Part shown: piece by piece, positions 17,061 through 25,479 of the stretch
Layout: the number at the start of each line of letters is the position of its first letter
Numbering within the stretch: the stretch's first letter is position 1
Origin: Gallibacter sp963558965
GTDB lineage: Bacteria > Bacillota > Clostridia > Peptostreptococcales > Anaerovoracaceae
Reading direction: 5' to 3'
Length of the DNA: 64,000 nucleotides
Assembly: GCA_963558965.1 (NCBI GenBank)
Contig: CAUWIT010000006.1
Coordinates: forward strand, 22,146 to 86,145
The notes under the pieces: model-generated
Databases searched by the model: none
Told to the model about the DNA's origin: nothing
What the model saw: only the letters and a program-made list of their open reading frames with translations
Program-made: the position numbers and the translations under genes

Positions 17061-20000
17061 TTATTTATGTTTCTTCTTCCTATCAGTCCCTAAAAATAAT
17101 GTTCCAACAACTGAAGCTATAAGTAAAATAACTAGCATAGCAAGTCCAAAATTATCGCCTGTTTTAACAAATTCCCAATGATCAAAGTCATCATCATCTG
17201 TAACAATGATTCTTCCCTCATCTGGTACATCTTTCATAACTAGTTTTTGAGTTTTCTTATCATAGCTTACAGTAAACTCTACATCTTCACCAATCTTATA
17301 TCCTTTAGGTGCTTCCACTTCATGGATGATATATATTTTTCCTTCAACTAGATTATTAACATCAATAAATTTCTTTTCAGCAGATAAAGTATCAACTACT
17401 TTTTTAGTTTCTTTATCTTTTATTTCGAATTTACCACCTGTTAAAGTTTTATTGTTCAATCCTAGTTTTTTGAACTGAACCTTCTTATCAGTCATAACGA
17501 TGTGCTGAGTTTCTTTATCACTTGTAACTGTGAATTTAACTGGTTTAGCTAGAGCATAACCATCTATTGACTCAAGCTCAATTAAAGTATATTCCATACC
17601 TTCAACTAAACTTACTTTATGAGGTGTTCCATTTGTGATCCACTCATCAACAATTTGTTTAGTTTTATTGTTTACAACTTGTAGTTTTACTCCTTTTAGA
17701 CTTTCACCTTCGATATTGATTTTATCTACATCAACAACCTTATCTATCATAGTTACTGTTTGATTAACCTTATCTTCTGTTACTGTAAAGTCTATACTAT
17801 TTGAAATAGTAAATCCATCAGGTGCATAATCCTCAATCAAAGTGTATTCTTTGCCTTCAATTAAGCCTTGTACAATATGTTCAGGTTCATCTTCCTTAAC
17901 AGTCCATGAATCAATAACATCACCTGTTTCTTTATCTACTACTTTAAGTTCTGCACCAACAACATTTTCTCCGCCTATATCAGTTTTCTTAACTACTACT
18001 TGTTTGTCTTTCATAGTTACTGTTTGAAGTTTGTTATCATCTGTAACAGTAAATTCTATAGGCTTAGCATGGGCAAAACCTGTTGGAACTTTTGTTTCTG
18101 TGATTGTGTATGTTTCACCAATCTTTAAACCATTTAAGAAGTTTCTGCTCTTAGCACTTGTTACACCTTTATCAACAATTTCCTTGCTCTTATTGTTTGT
18201 AACTGTGTATTCCATGCCACTTAGTGCGTTACCATCAACATCAGTTTTAACAAATTCTACTTGTTTATCAACCATGCTAATAGTCTGGTTTTCTTTTTTG
18301 TCTGTAACTGTGAATTTAACTGGTTTTGCAAGTACAAATCCATCTGGAGCATAATCTTCAATTAAAGTATATTCTTTATTTTCAACAAGTCCTTTAACAG
18401 TATGAGTTTTACTCTTCTCTACTGTCCAACTGTCAATAACTTCATTGTCTTTATTAACAACCTTTAGTTCTGCTCCAACAACAGGTTCACCTTTTTCGGA
18501 AGTTTTTTCAACAAAAACTTGTTTGTCTTTCATAGTTACTGTTTGAAGCTTACTATCTTCTGTAACAGTAAATTCTATAGGCTTAGCATGGGCAAAACCT
18601 GTTGGAACTTTTGTTTCTGTGATTGTGTATGTTTCACCAATCTTTAAACCATTTAAGAAGTTTCTGCTCTTAGCACTTGTTACACCTTTATCAACAATTT
18701 CCTTGCTCTTATTGTTTGTAACTGTGTATTCCATGCCACTTAGTGCGTTACCATCAACATCAGTTTTAACAAATTCAACCTGCTTATCAGTCATCTTTAC
18801 TGACTGATTTTCTTTATCAAAACTTACTTCAAATTTTACTGGTCTAGCAATTACATAACCATCAGGTGCATAATCTTCAATTAAAGTATATGTTTGCCCT
18901 TCTACTAGGTTTTTAATATTATGTGCTTTATTTGTTGTTGTCCATGAATCTACAACTTTATTATTTTTATCTATAACCTTTAATTCTGCACCTTCTATTA
19001 ATTCACCTTTGCCATTCTCCTTAAATACATTAACTTGCTTATTTTTAACTGTAACTGCTTTTATTTCTTTAATTTTATCTGATACAGTAAATTCTATGTC
19101 TTTAGCAGTAACATATCCTTCAGGTGTAGCTACTTCCTTAACTATATAAGTTTTTCCTTCTTTTAGATTAGAAATATATGCTGGCTTATCCATTGGTGAT
19201 ACTGTATCAACTACTTTACCATTTTCTTTATCTTTTATCTCAAAAGTAGCACCTGTAACTATATTACCATCAACATCTGTTTTAATTAAAGATACTTGCT
19301 GGTCTATCATTTTTACTGTTTGAGTTTCTTTATTTTCTGAAACAGTAAATTCAACAGGATTTGCAAGTACATAACCCTTAGGTACTTCTTTTTCAATTAA
19401 TTTATATGCTTTTCCAACTTTTAGATTTTTTATTATATGTGTTGAAGCTTCACTAGTCCATGAATCTACTACTTTGCCATCTTTATCAGTTACTTCTAAT
19501 TTTGCTCCTTTTATAAAGTTGCCATTAACATCTAGCTTCTTAGCTACTACTTGCTTATTTTTTATTGATATAAGCTGCACATTATCTTTTTCGCCAGCTG
19601 TAAAAGTAACTTCTTTATTGTTTAGTACATAACCATCAGGTGCTTTTATTTCTTTAATTGTGTACTTTTCACCTTCAATTAAGTTATTTAAAAATACTCT
19701 TTCTGTAGCACTAGTTATACCTTTATCAATAACTGTGCCTTTACTATTAACAACTTCATAGTTCATACCTGATAGCTTTTTACCATCTTTATCAGTTTTC
19801 ACTATTTCAGTTTGCATATCAGTCATTGATACTGTCTGATTTTTCTTTTCAGAAGTTACAGTAAAGTCAACTGATTTTGCTTTAATATATCCTTTAGGTG
19901 CTTTTACTTCAACAAGAGTATACTTTTGACCTTCGACTAGATTTTTAATTTTATGTACTGTACCTGTACTTGTCCAGCTATCTACTACCTTTCCATCTTT

Positions 20001-21734
20001 ATCAATAACTTTAAGTTCTGCTCCTGCTACTAGTTTATTGTTAATATTAAGTTTTTCTGCTTCTACTTTCTTATCAATTCTTTCGGCAGTTAGTCCTACA
20101 ACTGCTGTGTTCTGATTTTGATATTTTAGAGTAAAACTTCTAACTGTTTTGTCTAGTACATATCCACTTGGTGCTTTTACTTCTTGATACTTGTATGTTC
20201 CAAGTTTTAGACCTGTAACAGTTATTTGACCTTTGCTATCTGTTTTTAAAGTCTTATTATAGTCTATAACTTTGCCTTCTGGGTCGTTTCCAACAGACCA
20301 TATTTTATATTCAGCACCTGCAAGTGGAGTTTTATCTACTGCTTTTTTAGTTAGAGTAAATTTCCCTCTTGGCATTTTGTTCATAACAGTTTTAGGAACT
20401 GTTATTACTTCTTTTGAACTGTTTTCATAAGTAATTGAAAAATCTTTTACTGTTTTGTCTAATACATATCCATCTGGTGCTGCAATTTCTTGGTATTTGT
20501 AATTTCCTAGTTTTAGACCTGTTACACTGATTTCCCCTTTACTATTAGTTGTAAGGGTTTTGTTAAATCCTATAACTTTACCTTCTGGGTCATTTCCAAC
20601 AGACCATATTTTGAATTTAGCACCGACAAGCGGCTGTCCATTTTCTTTAGTTTTCTTTAAAATAAAGTGTCCTCTAGGTAATTTATTTTCAAATGACACT
20701 TTTGTTGTTTTGTTTGCTTTTACTGTTACAGTTTTTGGTGTCTTATCAAGCAAATATGGACTAGGTACATATGTTTCTTTTACATAATATGTACCAGGTT
20801 TTAGATTGCTAAATAGAATTTGACCTTTACTATTTGTTGTAGAAGTTTTATTTACTGTGCCACTAGTGTTCTTGATATTAAACTTTGCACCTTTTATATA
20901 TTTTTCACTTTCACTTTTCTTTGTTATCTGTGCTTTTCCATATTTATTTACCTTTACTGTAATCTTTGCATAGTTAGGATCTATAAATCCAACATGACCT
21001 ACATCTTGACTTGATGGGTGATAAAAATATCTATTATCACTTACCATATTTTTATCTGGTAATCTCAAGTTTAATGTGAATTCATTAGGTGCTTTTACAC
21101 TTGCTTTTAAAATAAGCTTATTGCCACTAATACTTGCCGTAATACCATCAGGAACATTTACAAGTTTATATCCTTTACTTAAAACTTTATTTGTATCTGT
21201 TAATGTAACACTTTCTCCAACACTTACTGTAACATTTTTTTTGTTAAATGATGGCTTCGTAGTAATTAATTTATCTAAATCTTTTAAGCCTGCTCTAATA
21301 TCAGCAAATTTCTTTTTGTAGTTAGGAATATTAGTAGTAGGAGACCAATCAACTTTTTTCCCTTTAGCTTCATTAATCGTATTCCATAAAAACACTTGTG
21401 TTGCCGCAAAATCTGCTTTAGTATTATTGTCTTTGTTATATCCTACATGTGCAATTCTTACAAGTTTCTTCCATAAAGAAGCTGAATACTTTGGTTTTTT
21501 TTGACTGTATCCTTTTATTGTAGTTACTGAAGCACCTGGTTCAACACAAAATGCTCTTTCTCCATTAATTACTTTAATATCTAAAGGATTTGTGGTTTTA
21601 TGCACCCAATATCCTGTTACTATATGTTTTCCCCATTTTACATTAGCAGCAAAAACTTCACTCACTGGTACAACTAAAGTGGAGAATATCATAATAAATG
21701 CCATAAATAGAGCTATTATTTTATTTTTTTTCAT
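17061..21734 (-). CDS. Thioester-domain adhesin with about 14 SpaA/CnaB-like repeats
   Basis: A 1557-residue surface protein. A signal peptide (residues 1-29) leads into a thioester-type domain: Cys63 in AFCVEPGAS and Gln113 in ATQVFLW are positioned to form the internal Cys-Gln thioester that lets such adhesins bind host or neighbour surfaces covalently. Then come three larger SpaA-like domains (ILKKTKENGQPLVGAKFKI type) and eleven shorter ones of roughly 87 residues that alternate between two types. The C-terminus has EFVKTGDNFG, a hydrophobic helix and a basic tail; this resembles a sortase signal but lacks canonical LPxTG. Two neighbouring 173-residue units are nearly identical (recent duplication). 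AAAGGAG precedes the start. Confidence 0.9.
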   Translation of the reverse strand: MKKNKIIALFMAFIMIFSTLVVPVSEVFAANVKWGKHIVTGYWVHKTTNPLDIKVINGERAFCVEPGASVTTIKGYSQKKPKYSASLWKKLVRIAHVGYNKDNNTKADFAATQVFLWNTINEAKGKKVDWSPTTNIPNYKKKFADIRAGLKDLDKLITTKPSFNKKNVTVSVGESVTLTDTNKVLSKGYKLVNVPDGITASISGNKLILKASVKAPNEFTLNLRLPDKNMVSDNRYFYHPSSQDVGHVGFIDPNYAKITVKVNKYGKAQITKKSESEKYIKGAKFNIKNTSGTVNKTSTTNSKGQILFSNLKPGTYYVKETYVPSPYLLDKTPKTVTVKANKTTKVSFENKLPRGHFILKKTKENGQPLVGAKFKIWSVGNDPEGKVIGFNKTLTTNSKGEISVTGLKLGNYKYQEIAAPDGYVLDKTVKDFSITYENSSKEVITVPKTVMNKMPRGKFTLTKKAVDKTPLAGAEYKIWSVGNDPEGKVIDYNKTLKTDSKGQITVTGLKLGTYKYQEVKAPSGYVLDKTVRSFTLKYQNQNTAVVGLTAERIDKKVEAEKLNINNKLVAGAELKVIDKDGKVVDSWTSTGTVHKIKNLVEGQKYTLVEVKAPKGYIKAKSVDFTVTSEKKNQTVSMTDMQTEIVKTDKDGKKLSGMNYEVVNSKGTVIDKGITSATERVFLNNLIEGEKYTIKEIKAPDGYVLNNKEVTFTAGEKDNVQLISIKNKQVVAKKLDVNGNFIKGAKLEVTDKDGKVVDSWTSEASTHIIKNLKVGKAYKLIEKEVPKGYVLANPVEFTVSENKETQTVKMIDQQVSLIKTDVDGNIVTGATFEIKDKENGKVVDTVSPMDKPAYISNLKEGKTYIVKEVATPEGYVTAKDIEFTVSDKIKEIKAVTVKNKQVNVFKENGKGELIEGAELKVIDKNNKVVDSWTTTNKAHNIKNLVEGQTYTLIEDYAPDGYVIARPVKFEVSFDKENQSVKMTDKQVEFVKTDVDGNALSGMEYTVTNNKSKEIVDKGVTSAKSRNFLNGLKIGETYTITETKVPTGFAHAKPIEFTVTEDSKLQTVTMKDKQVFVEKTSEKGEPVVGAELKVVNKDNEVIDSWTVEKSKTHTVKGLVENKEYTLIEDYAPDGFVLAKPVKFTVTDKKENQTISMVDKQVEFVKTDVDGNALSGMEYTVTNNKSKEIVDKGVTSAKSRNFLNGLKIGETYTITETKVPTGFAHAKPIEFTVTDDNKLQTVTMKDKQVVVKKTDIGGENVVGAELKVVDKETGDVIDSWTVKEDEPEHIVQGLIEGKEYTLIEDYAPDGFTISNSIDFTVTEDKVNQTVTMIDKVVDVDKINIEGESLKGVKLQVVNNKTKQIVDEWITNGTPHKVSLVEGMEYTLIELESIDGYALAKPVKFTVTSDKETQHIVMTDKKVQFKKLGLNNKTLTGGKFEIKDKETKKVVDTLSAEKKFIDVNNLVEGKIYIIHEVEAPKGYKIGEDVEFTVSYDKKTQKLVMKDVPDEGRIIVTDDDDFDHWEFVKTGDNFGLAMLVILLIASVVGTLFLGTDRKKKHK
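18012..18800 (-). repeat. Near-identical 519-bp repeat units in the adhesin
   Basis: The domain starting VEFVKTDVDGNALSGMEYT occurs twice with almost no change in DNA, offset by 519 bases (about 18012-18280 and 18530-18800). The offset equals 173 codons, two repeat domains. The frame is kept, so copy number could change by recombination. Confidence 0.85.
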
Positions 21735-21830
21735 ATTATTTTATCTCCTTTTATTTTAATTATATTTTTTGTGTACTCTAGCTAAGGTTTATCTCTTATC
21801 ATATTTATCCTCCTTTTTATTACTATACTA

Positions 21831-21870
21831 AAAAAGCAGTTAGATTAACTTTTATATCTAACTGCTTTTT
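21831..21870 (-). terminator. Terminator after the DUF5011-like surface protein
   Basis: A 15-bp perfect stem (AAAAAGCAGTTAGAT and its complement) with a T run on the minus strand, 22 bases past the stop at 21893. The adhesin therefore needs its own promoter in 21735-21830. Confidence 0.9.
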
Positions 21871-21892
21871 TTTGCATAAAAATTTATTACCA

Positions 21893-22873
21893 TTACCTAT
21901 AAAAATTCACTGTCCAAATAGTACCATTTTTATCAATAGTCCACATTTCAAATCCACACATATACCATTTACTATTTTCATCTAAACATTCTTTTTCTGC
22001 TCTATTATATAATGTGTTTTTTTCTCCTTTCCAACCACTATTACCTAATCCTATAAAAATAGGATTGTCATTAGATGGTTTGCTTGGTTTTGAAGGTTTA
22101 TGTGGCTTACTTGGCTTATTTGATGGTCTATTTACATTAGTTGAACTGCTTGATCCATTATTTGAACTTGGTTTATTATAGCTTGGTCTACTTGGCTTGC
22201 TATTTGAACTATTTTGTACACTTGAGCTACTATCCTTATCAACTACTTTAGATACTACATTGCCCTTTTTATCTACTACTGTTTCAATTTTTTCATTTGA
22301 ATTTGTTTTAGGTTTTGCTTTAACTATTACCTTTATTTCTTTTTCAGCCTTATTATCACTTAAATCTGTAGCTGTTACCTTTAAAACATATTTACCAGTT
22401 TTTGACAGTTTAACTTCTTTTTCATCAAAAGCTAATTTAACTTTCTGTAAGTCTTTTGCCTTTATAAACTTTTTGTAATTGATCTTTTCACCTTTAAAAG
22501 TTTCTATCTTATCAACCTTATTAAACTTAGGCTTTGTTGTATCCTTTACTGTAACTTTTACTGTAGCTTCATCTTCCTTATCTTTGATCACTACTTCATA
22601 ATCACCTAGAGCTTCATATTTTTTGCCTTTTTCAAGCTTCGTATCTTTTGTTACTGTTACTTCTTTTAGGTATGTATCTTTATCTTTTACCTTTTCTAAG
22701 TCAAGATAATCTTCAGGATTTGTAGATACAGCTTTACCATATTCTACTTCTACTTCTTTATCTTTAAGTTTTAAATCACTTGAATTTGACTTTACAATTG
22801 CAAATGCACTGCCAGCTACTACTAAACCTGCTATAACCACACTTGCTATAATCTTGTTTTTCTTACTTACCAT
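21893..22873 (-). CDS. Membrane-anchored extracellular protein with Ig-like domains
   Basis: A 326-residue protein. An N-terminal uncleaved helix (IIASVVIAGLVVAGSAFAIV) anchors it. Two Ig-like domains follow (about residues 35-110 and 112-185); the second has the DUF5011-type pattern KPKFNKVDKIETFKGEK...GKYVLKVTATD. Then a flexible Ser/Asn/Pro/Lys linker with repeated PSKP leads to a C-terminal region of about 55 residues with two cysteines and several Trp (KWYMCGFEMWTIDKNGTIWTVNFYR). Likely surface-exposed; role unknown. GGGAGAGG precedes the start. Confidence 0.75.
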   Translation of the reverse strand: MVSKKNKIIASVVIAGLVVAGSAFAIVKSNSSDLKLKDKEVEVEYGKAVSTNPEDYLDLEKVKDKDTYLKEVTVTKDTKLEKGKKYEALGDYEVVIKDKEDEATVKVTVKDTTKPKFNKVDKIETFKGEKINYKKFIKAKDLQKVKLAFDEKEVKLSKTGKYVLKVTATDLSDNKAEKEIKVIVKAKPKTNSNEKIETVVDKKGNVVSKVVDKDSSSSVQNSSNSKPSRPSYNKPSSNNGSSSSTNVNRPSNKPSKPHKPSKPSKPSNDNPIFIGLGNSGWKGEKNTLYNRAEKECLDENSKWYMCGFEMWTIDKNGTIWTVNFYR

Positions 22874-22932
22874 TTTCCTCTCCCTCTCTATTTATTTATC
22901 CAATAAAGAAAAAATACTTTATCTATTATATC

Positions 22933-22976
22933 AACTTCTGCTCAATTTGAGCAGAAGTTCTTTACTTTGTTAAAGT
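22933..22976 (-). repeat. Palindromic element repeat, copy H
   Basis: A perfect palindrome (22933-22959) plus accessory half, 15 bases past the stop of the 59-residue gene; no tail-coding sequence attached. Confidence 0.97.
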
Positions 22977-22991
22977 GTTTTTGATTTACCC

Positions 22992-23171
22992 TTATAAAGG
23001 TTCTCCTGTCTCTATATCATATTCTCCACCTATATCAAAGAAATACTGAATCGGACCATCTTCTATTAAGATATCAAAAGCTTTGTCTAAAGCTTCTTCT
23101 TCATCTTTAGCATTTACAAAGAAATATGTTTCATCTGGATCAACTACTTCAATTAAATATCGTTTCATCAT
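22992..23171 (-). CDS. Small acidic protein, 59 residues
   Basis: ATG 23171 with GAGGTGA upstream gives MMKRYLIEVVDPDETYFFVN; an in-frame GTG at 23180 is less likely because it overlaps the ribosome site. The sequence looks like a small alpha/beta domain (YLIEVVD...FFVNAKDEEEALDKAFD) of the kind seen in many mobile elements. Function unknown. It follows the 71-residue gene by 28 bases. Confidence 0.6.
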   Translation of the reverse strand: MMKRYLIEVVDPDETYFFVNAKDEEEALDKAFDILIEDGPIQYFFDIGGEYDIETGEPL

Positions 23172-23199
23172 TTTTCTCACCTCTTACATTCATTATTAA

Positions 23200-23415
23200 T
23201 TAAAATGTAGGTCTTATATAATCTTTTGGTAATATTCCTTTTTCAATTAAATCTTTAATTATAAGATTTCTAAAATATTCTTGTTTATTACTGACTTCAT
23301 CAAGATAAGATATTATCTCTTTATCATAATCTTTATGTAATCGGAATTTAAACTGTTTTATATTTTCTTTTTCCCATTTTTTTTTAGCTCTCATTTGTGC
23401 TTTACTTACTACCAT
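23200..23415 (-). CDS. Small basic DNA-binding-like protein (possible ribbon-helix-helix)
   Basis: A 71-residue basic protein: KAQMRAKKKWEKENIKQFKFRL, then YDKEIISYLDEVSNKQEYFRNLI. The pattern of a beta-strand (FKFRL) followed by two helices suits ribbon-helix-helix repressors common on mobile elements. GAGG lies before ATG 23415 and promoter-like block copy 2 is about 70 bases upstream, so it may regulate its own promoter and the other two copies (inference). Confidence 0.62.
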   Translation of the reverse strand: MVVSKAQMRAKKKWEKENIKQFKFRLHKDYDKEIISYLDEVSNKQEYFRNLIIKDLIEKGILPKDYIRPTF

Positions 23416-23485
23416 ATTAACCTCTATCTCTAATTGAAAATCATATAATTATACTAGTATATATATTATCATAGATTTTACGTAT

Positions 23486-23518
23486 ATTTAGTATAATTTT
23501 TTCACTTTGCACTTTTTT
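23486..23518 (-). promoter_or_regulatory. Repeated promoter-like block, copy 2
   Basis: Same block as at 16538 and 25125, extended here by a shared TATATATTATCATAGATT just beside it (also present with copy 3). It lies between ssb and the ribbon-helix-helix-like gene, with that gene starting about 70 bases downstream. Confidence 0.6.
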
Positions 23519-23535
23519 GGGGTTTAACTTATGAG

Positions 23536-23937
23536 CTAAAATGGAACATCTTCATCTTCAAAATTTTTAAAATCATACTGTCTATTAGCTTCTAAATTAG
23601 TATCTTCATTTTTAGTTTTTACATCTTCTCCCCATTCTAAAAATTCTACCTTATTAGCTATTATCTCAGTTGTATAAACCTTATTTCCATCTTTGTTAGT
23701 ATAACTTCCAGTTTGAATACTTCCTTGTATTGCTACTCTTCTTCCTTTTGAAAGATATCTTTCACAATTCTCAGCAAGTTTTCCAAAAACCACAATACTT
23801 AGAAAATCAACTCCTTTATCTTTACCTTCTCTATTAACTGCTATTGAAAATCTTGCAATTGCCAATTGTGACTCTGTATATCTTACTTCAGGATCCTTTG
23901 TTAACCTTCCAATAAGCATTACTGTATTCATGTTCAA
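23536..23937 (-). CDS. ssb: Single-stranded DNA-binding protein
   Basis: A 133-residue SSB with the OB-fold start MNMNTVMLIGRLTKDPEVRYT, the FSIAVNRE and FLSIVVFGKLAENC segments, and an acidic C-terminal tip ending DEDVPF that recruits replication partners. The linker between the two is short. It protects single-stranded DNA; in a conjugative element it would help after transfer of the single strand. AAGGG lies before ATG 23937. The element copy is additional to the chromosomal ssb expected elsewhere. Confidence 0.95.
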   Translation of the reverse strand: MNMNTVMLIGRLTKDPEVRYTESQLAIARFSIAVNREGKDKGVDFLSIVVFGKLAENCERYLSKGRRVAIQGSIQTGSYTNKDGNKVYTTEIIANKVEFLEWGEDVKTKNEDTNLEANRQYDFKNFEDEDVPF

Positions 23938-24202
23938 AATCCCTTCTTTCTACTTGTTTAATTTATTATATGCTATATATTCTTTTAAGTCAGCTTCTTT
24001 TTCTATTTTATTATGCTTTTTTAATTTCAAGTAATTATTACTTCTTTAGTTATTATTAATATATTCATCTAGTTTGTCTTACCACTCTTATTTTTTTCTA
24101 ATGTATTTATTTGTACGATCACGAAGTGACCAAATATCACTACCCTAATTGCGGCAAGTTAAATCTACTGCTTTAGCACCTCTATATACTTTGCGATTTT
24201 CT
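23938..24202. other. Gene-free gap of 265 bases
   Basis: I find no intact gene. A 25-codon minus-strand fragment (KKHNKIEKEADLKEYIAYNK) and a plus-strand fragment near 24140-24160 (KYHYPNCGKLN) look like remnants of lost genes but neither is supported well enough to annotate. Confidence 0.4.
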
Positions 24203-24778
24203 TTATTTTGTTAAAGTATTATTGTTTTGATATAGCTCATTTGCTATTAGCTCATCTTCGTATTTATATTTACGATAACTATTAATTATAGCAACTATCA
24301 CCTTTTTTAATACCAATAAGGCTATTACTACTAAGAATATAATTACTACTAATGCCACTGCAAAACTATGTTCTAACTCATTTATAAATACAAATATAAA
24401 AGATACAATAAACACTTCTCCTATAATGCTTTTAAAAACAATTCCAACATTAGCAAATATACTTGCAGTTATCAATCTTGTAACAGTACGTTCATAATAT
24501 CTAGGATCTGTCGTATCGTACTTTATTTGTTTCATTATATTTCTTATTATAGAAAGTATAAATCCTACTAAAATAACTATAATAAGTCCTATAATTACAA
24601 ATTCTATACCCTTTAGCCATATTGGTGCTGGCTCATGATTAATTCTTGCATATTTGTCTATCTTATGATCTAGTAAATTTTGAATTGTTAATAATATAAA
24701 TTCAAATATAAAGAATAAGACAAAATCCATTACGATTCTATTCGTAGCTGTTAACACTTTGCTTATTTTTTCTTTCAT
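24203..24778 (-). CDS. Four-helix membrane protein of unknown function
   Basis: A 191-residue protein with four predicted membrane helices: one near residues 14-32, one near 58-82, and two in the C-terminal half (around 115-135 and 140-162). ATG 24778 is preferred over an upstream GTG because AGGGGAGTG precedes it. A basic loop (RNIMKQIKYDTTDPRYYERTVTRL) faces the cytoplasm. No family recognised. Palindrome copy I lies about 50 bases upstream. Confidence 0.65.
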   Translation of the reverse strand: MKEKISKVLTATNRIVMDFVLFFIFEFILLTIQNLLDHKIDKYARINHEPAPIWLKGIEFVIIGLIIVILVGFILSIIRNIMKQIKYDTTDPRYYERTVTRLITASIFANVGIVFKSIIGEVFIVSFIFVFINELEHSFAVALVVIIFLVVIALLVLKKVIVAIINSYRKYKYEDELIANELYQNNNTLTK

Positions 24779-24827
24779 GATTTTCACTCCCCTTTTAATA
24801 AATATAGTTTTCTTTTTATCTTTCTCT

Positions 24828-24871
24828 AGCTTCTGCTCAATTTGAGCAGAAGTTCTTTAACTAACTAAAGT
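24828..24871 (-). repeat. Palindromic element repeat, copy I
   Basis: The palindrome has one changed base in the first arm (AGCTTCTG); the accessory half reads CTTTAACTAACTAAAG. No gene ends here, so this copy stands alone at the edge of a 600-base gene-free stretch. Confidence 0.93.
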
Positions 24872-24976
24872 ATTTGTTTTTTTATTTTTCTTCTTATCTA
24901 TATTATATACCTGTACCGTTATATGTCAATACAAAAAACCTATAAAAACAATATTATTTTATTTTTCCGTAAAAAA

Positions 24977-25000
24977 AACAGCTAGATTTCTCTAACTGTT
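24977..25000 (-). terminator. Terminator-like hairpin
   Basis: Arms AACAG-TAGA and TCTA-CTGTT with a short loop; eight Ts follow on the minus strand. It closes transcription from the promoter-like block at 25125, about 130 bases downstream of it. Confidence 0.7.
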
Positions 25001-25124
25001 CTATCATGGTTTATTTTTTATAAAGGCAATATATTGAGAATTTATATTAGAAATGTTTATTAATTTATTAACTATTTTGCCGCCTTTATTATCTATTATA
25101 TATATTATCATAGATTCTAAGTCT

Positions 25125-25156
25125 ATTTAGTATAATTTTTTCACTTTGCACTTTTT
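25125..25156 (-). promoter_or_regulatory. Repeated promoter-like block, copy 3
   Basis: Third copy of the AAGTGCAAAGTG block with TATACT. Here no gene follows for over 300 bases, only a terminator at 24977, so any product would be a short RNA of roughly 150 bases. Confidence 0.5.
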
Positions 25157-25200
25157 AATCAAATTGAAATAAATTATCATACATTTATTAGAGTAATAAA

Positions 25201-25228
25201 AAAAACACATATTTACTATGTGCTTTTT
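25201..25228 (-). terminator. Terminator-like hairpin after copy J
   Basis: Arms AAAAA-CACATA and TATGTGCTTTTT with one bulged base; T run on the minus strand. It lies about 150 bases past palindrome copy J. Confidence 0.65.
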
Positions 25229-25378
25229 TATTAACTAATTATTGTATAACAGAAAGAGAAACTTTTGTTCTTTGAAAAAAAATATACTTAATTCATACTA
25301 TCATTATAACATGGAGTGATTTTTTGTCAATTAACCATTTTTAATAAAGCAATAACAAAAATTTTGCTTCACTTATTC

Positions 25379-25422
25379 AACTTCTGCTCAAATTGAGCAG
25401 AAGTTCTTTACTGTGTTAAAGT
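25379..25422 (-). repeat. Palindromic element repeat, copy J, with orphan tail-coding remnant
   Basis: A perfect palindrome (25379-25405) plus accessory half. Directly before it on the minus strand (25424-25465) the bases encode KASTSNKENDYER then stop, a degenerate copy of the shared tail, out of frame with the specificity gene that ends at 25480. Confidence 0.93.
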
Positions 25423-25479
25423 CCTATCTTTCATAGTCGTTCTCTTTATTTGATGTAGATGCTTTTAATCTATAATATT

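Larger units (their letters stand above)
24872..25378. other. Gene-free region holding terminators and a promoter-like block
   Basis: No open frame of note. It holds two terminator-like hairpins (24977-25000 and 25201-25228), promoter-like block copy 3 (25125-25156), and is flanked by palindrome copies I and J. It may be the relic of a deleted gene between two cassette ends. Confidence 0.6.

Noticed and set aside
18031..18354. Plus-strand open frames in the adhesin repeats
   Set aside because: They repeat in step with the adhesin domains on the opposite strand and have no start signals.
23940..24040. A 25-codon minus-strand ORF before ssb
   Set aside because: No start codon with a ribosome site and no homology that I recognise.
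24110..24180. A plus-strand zinc-ribbon-like fragment (KYHYPNCGKLN)
   Set aside because: Too short, missing partner cysteines and a start, with a stop soon after; mentioned only as a possible remnant.
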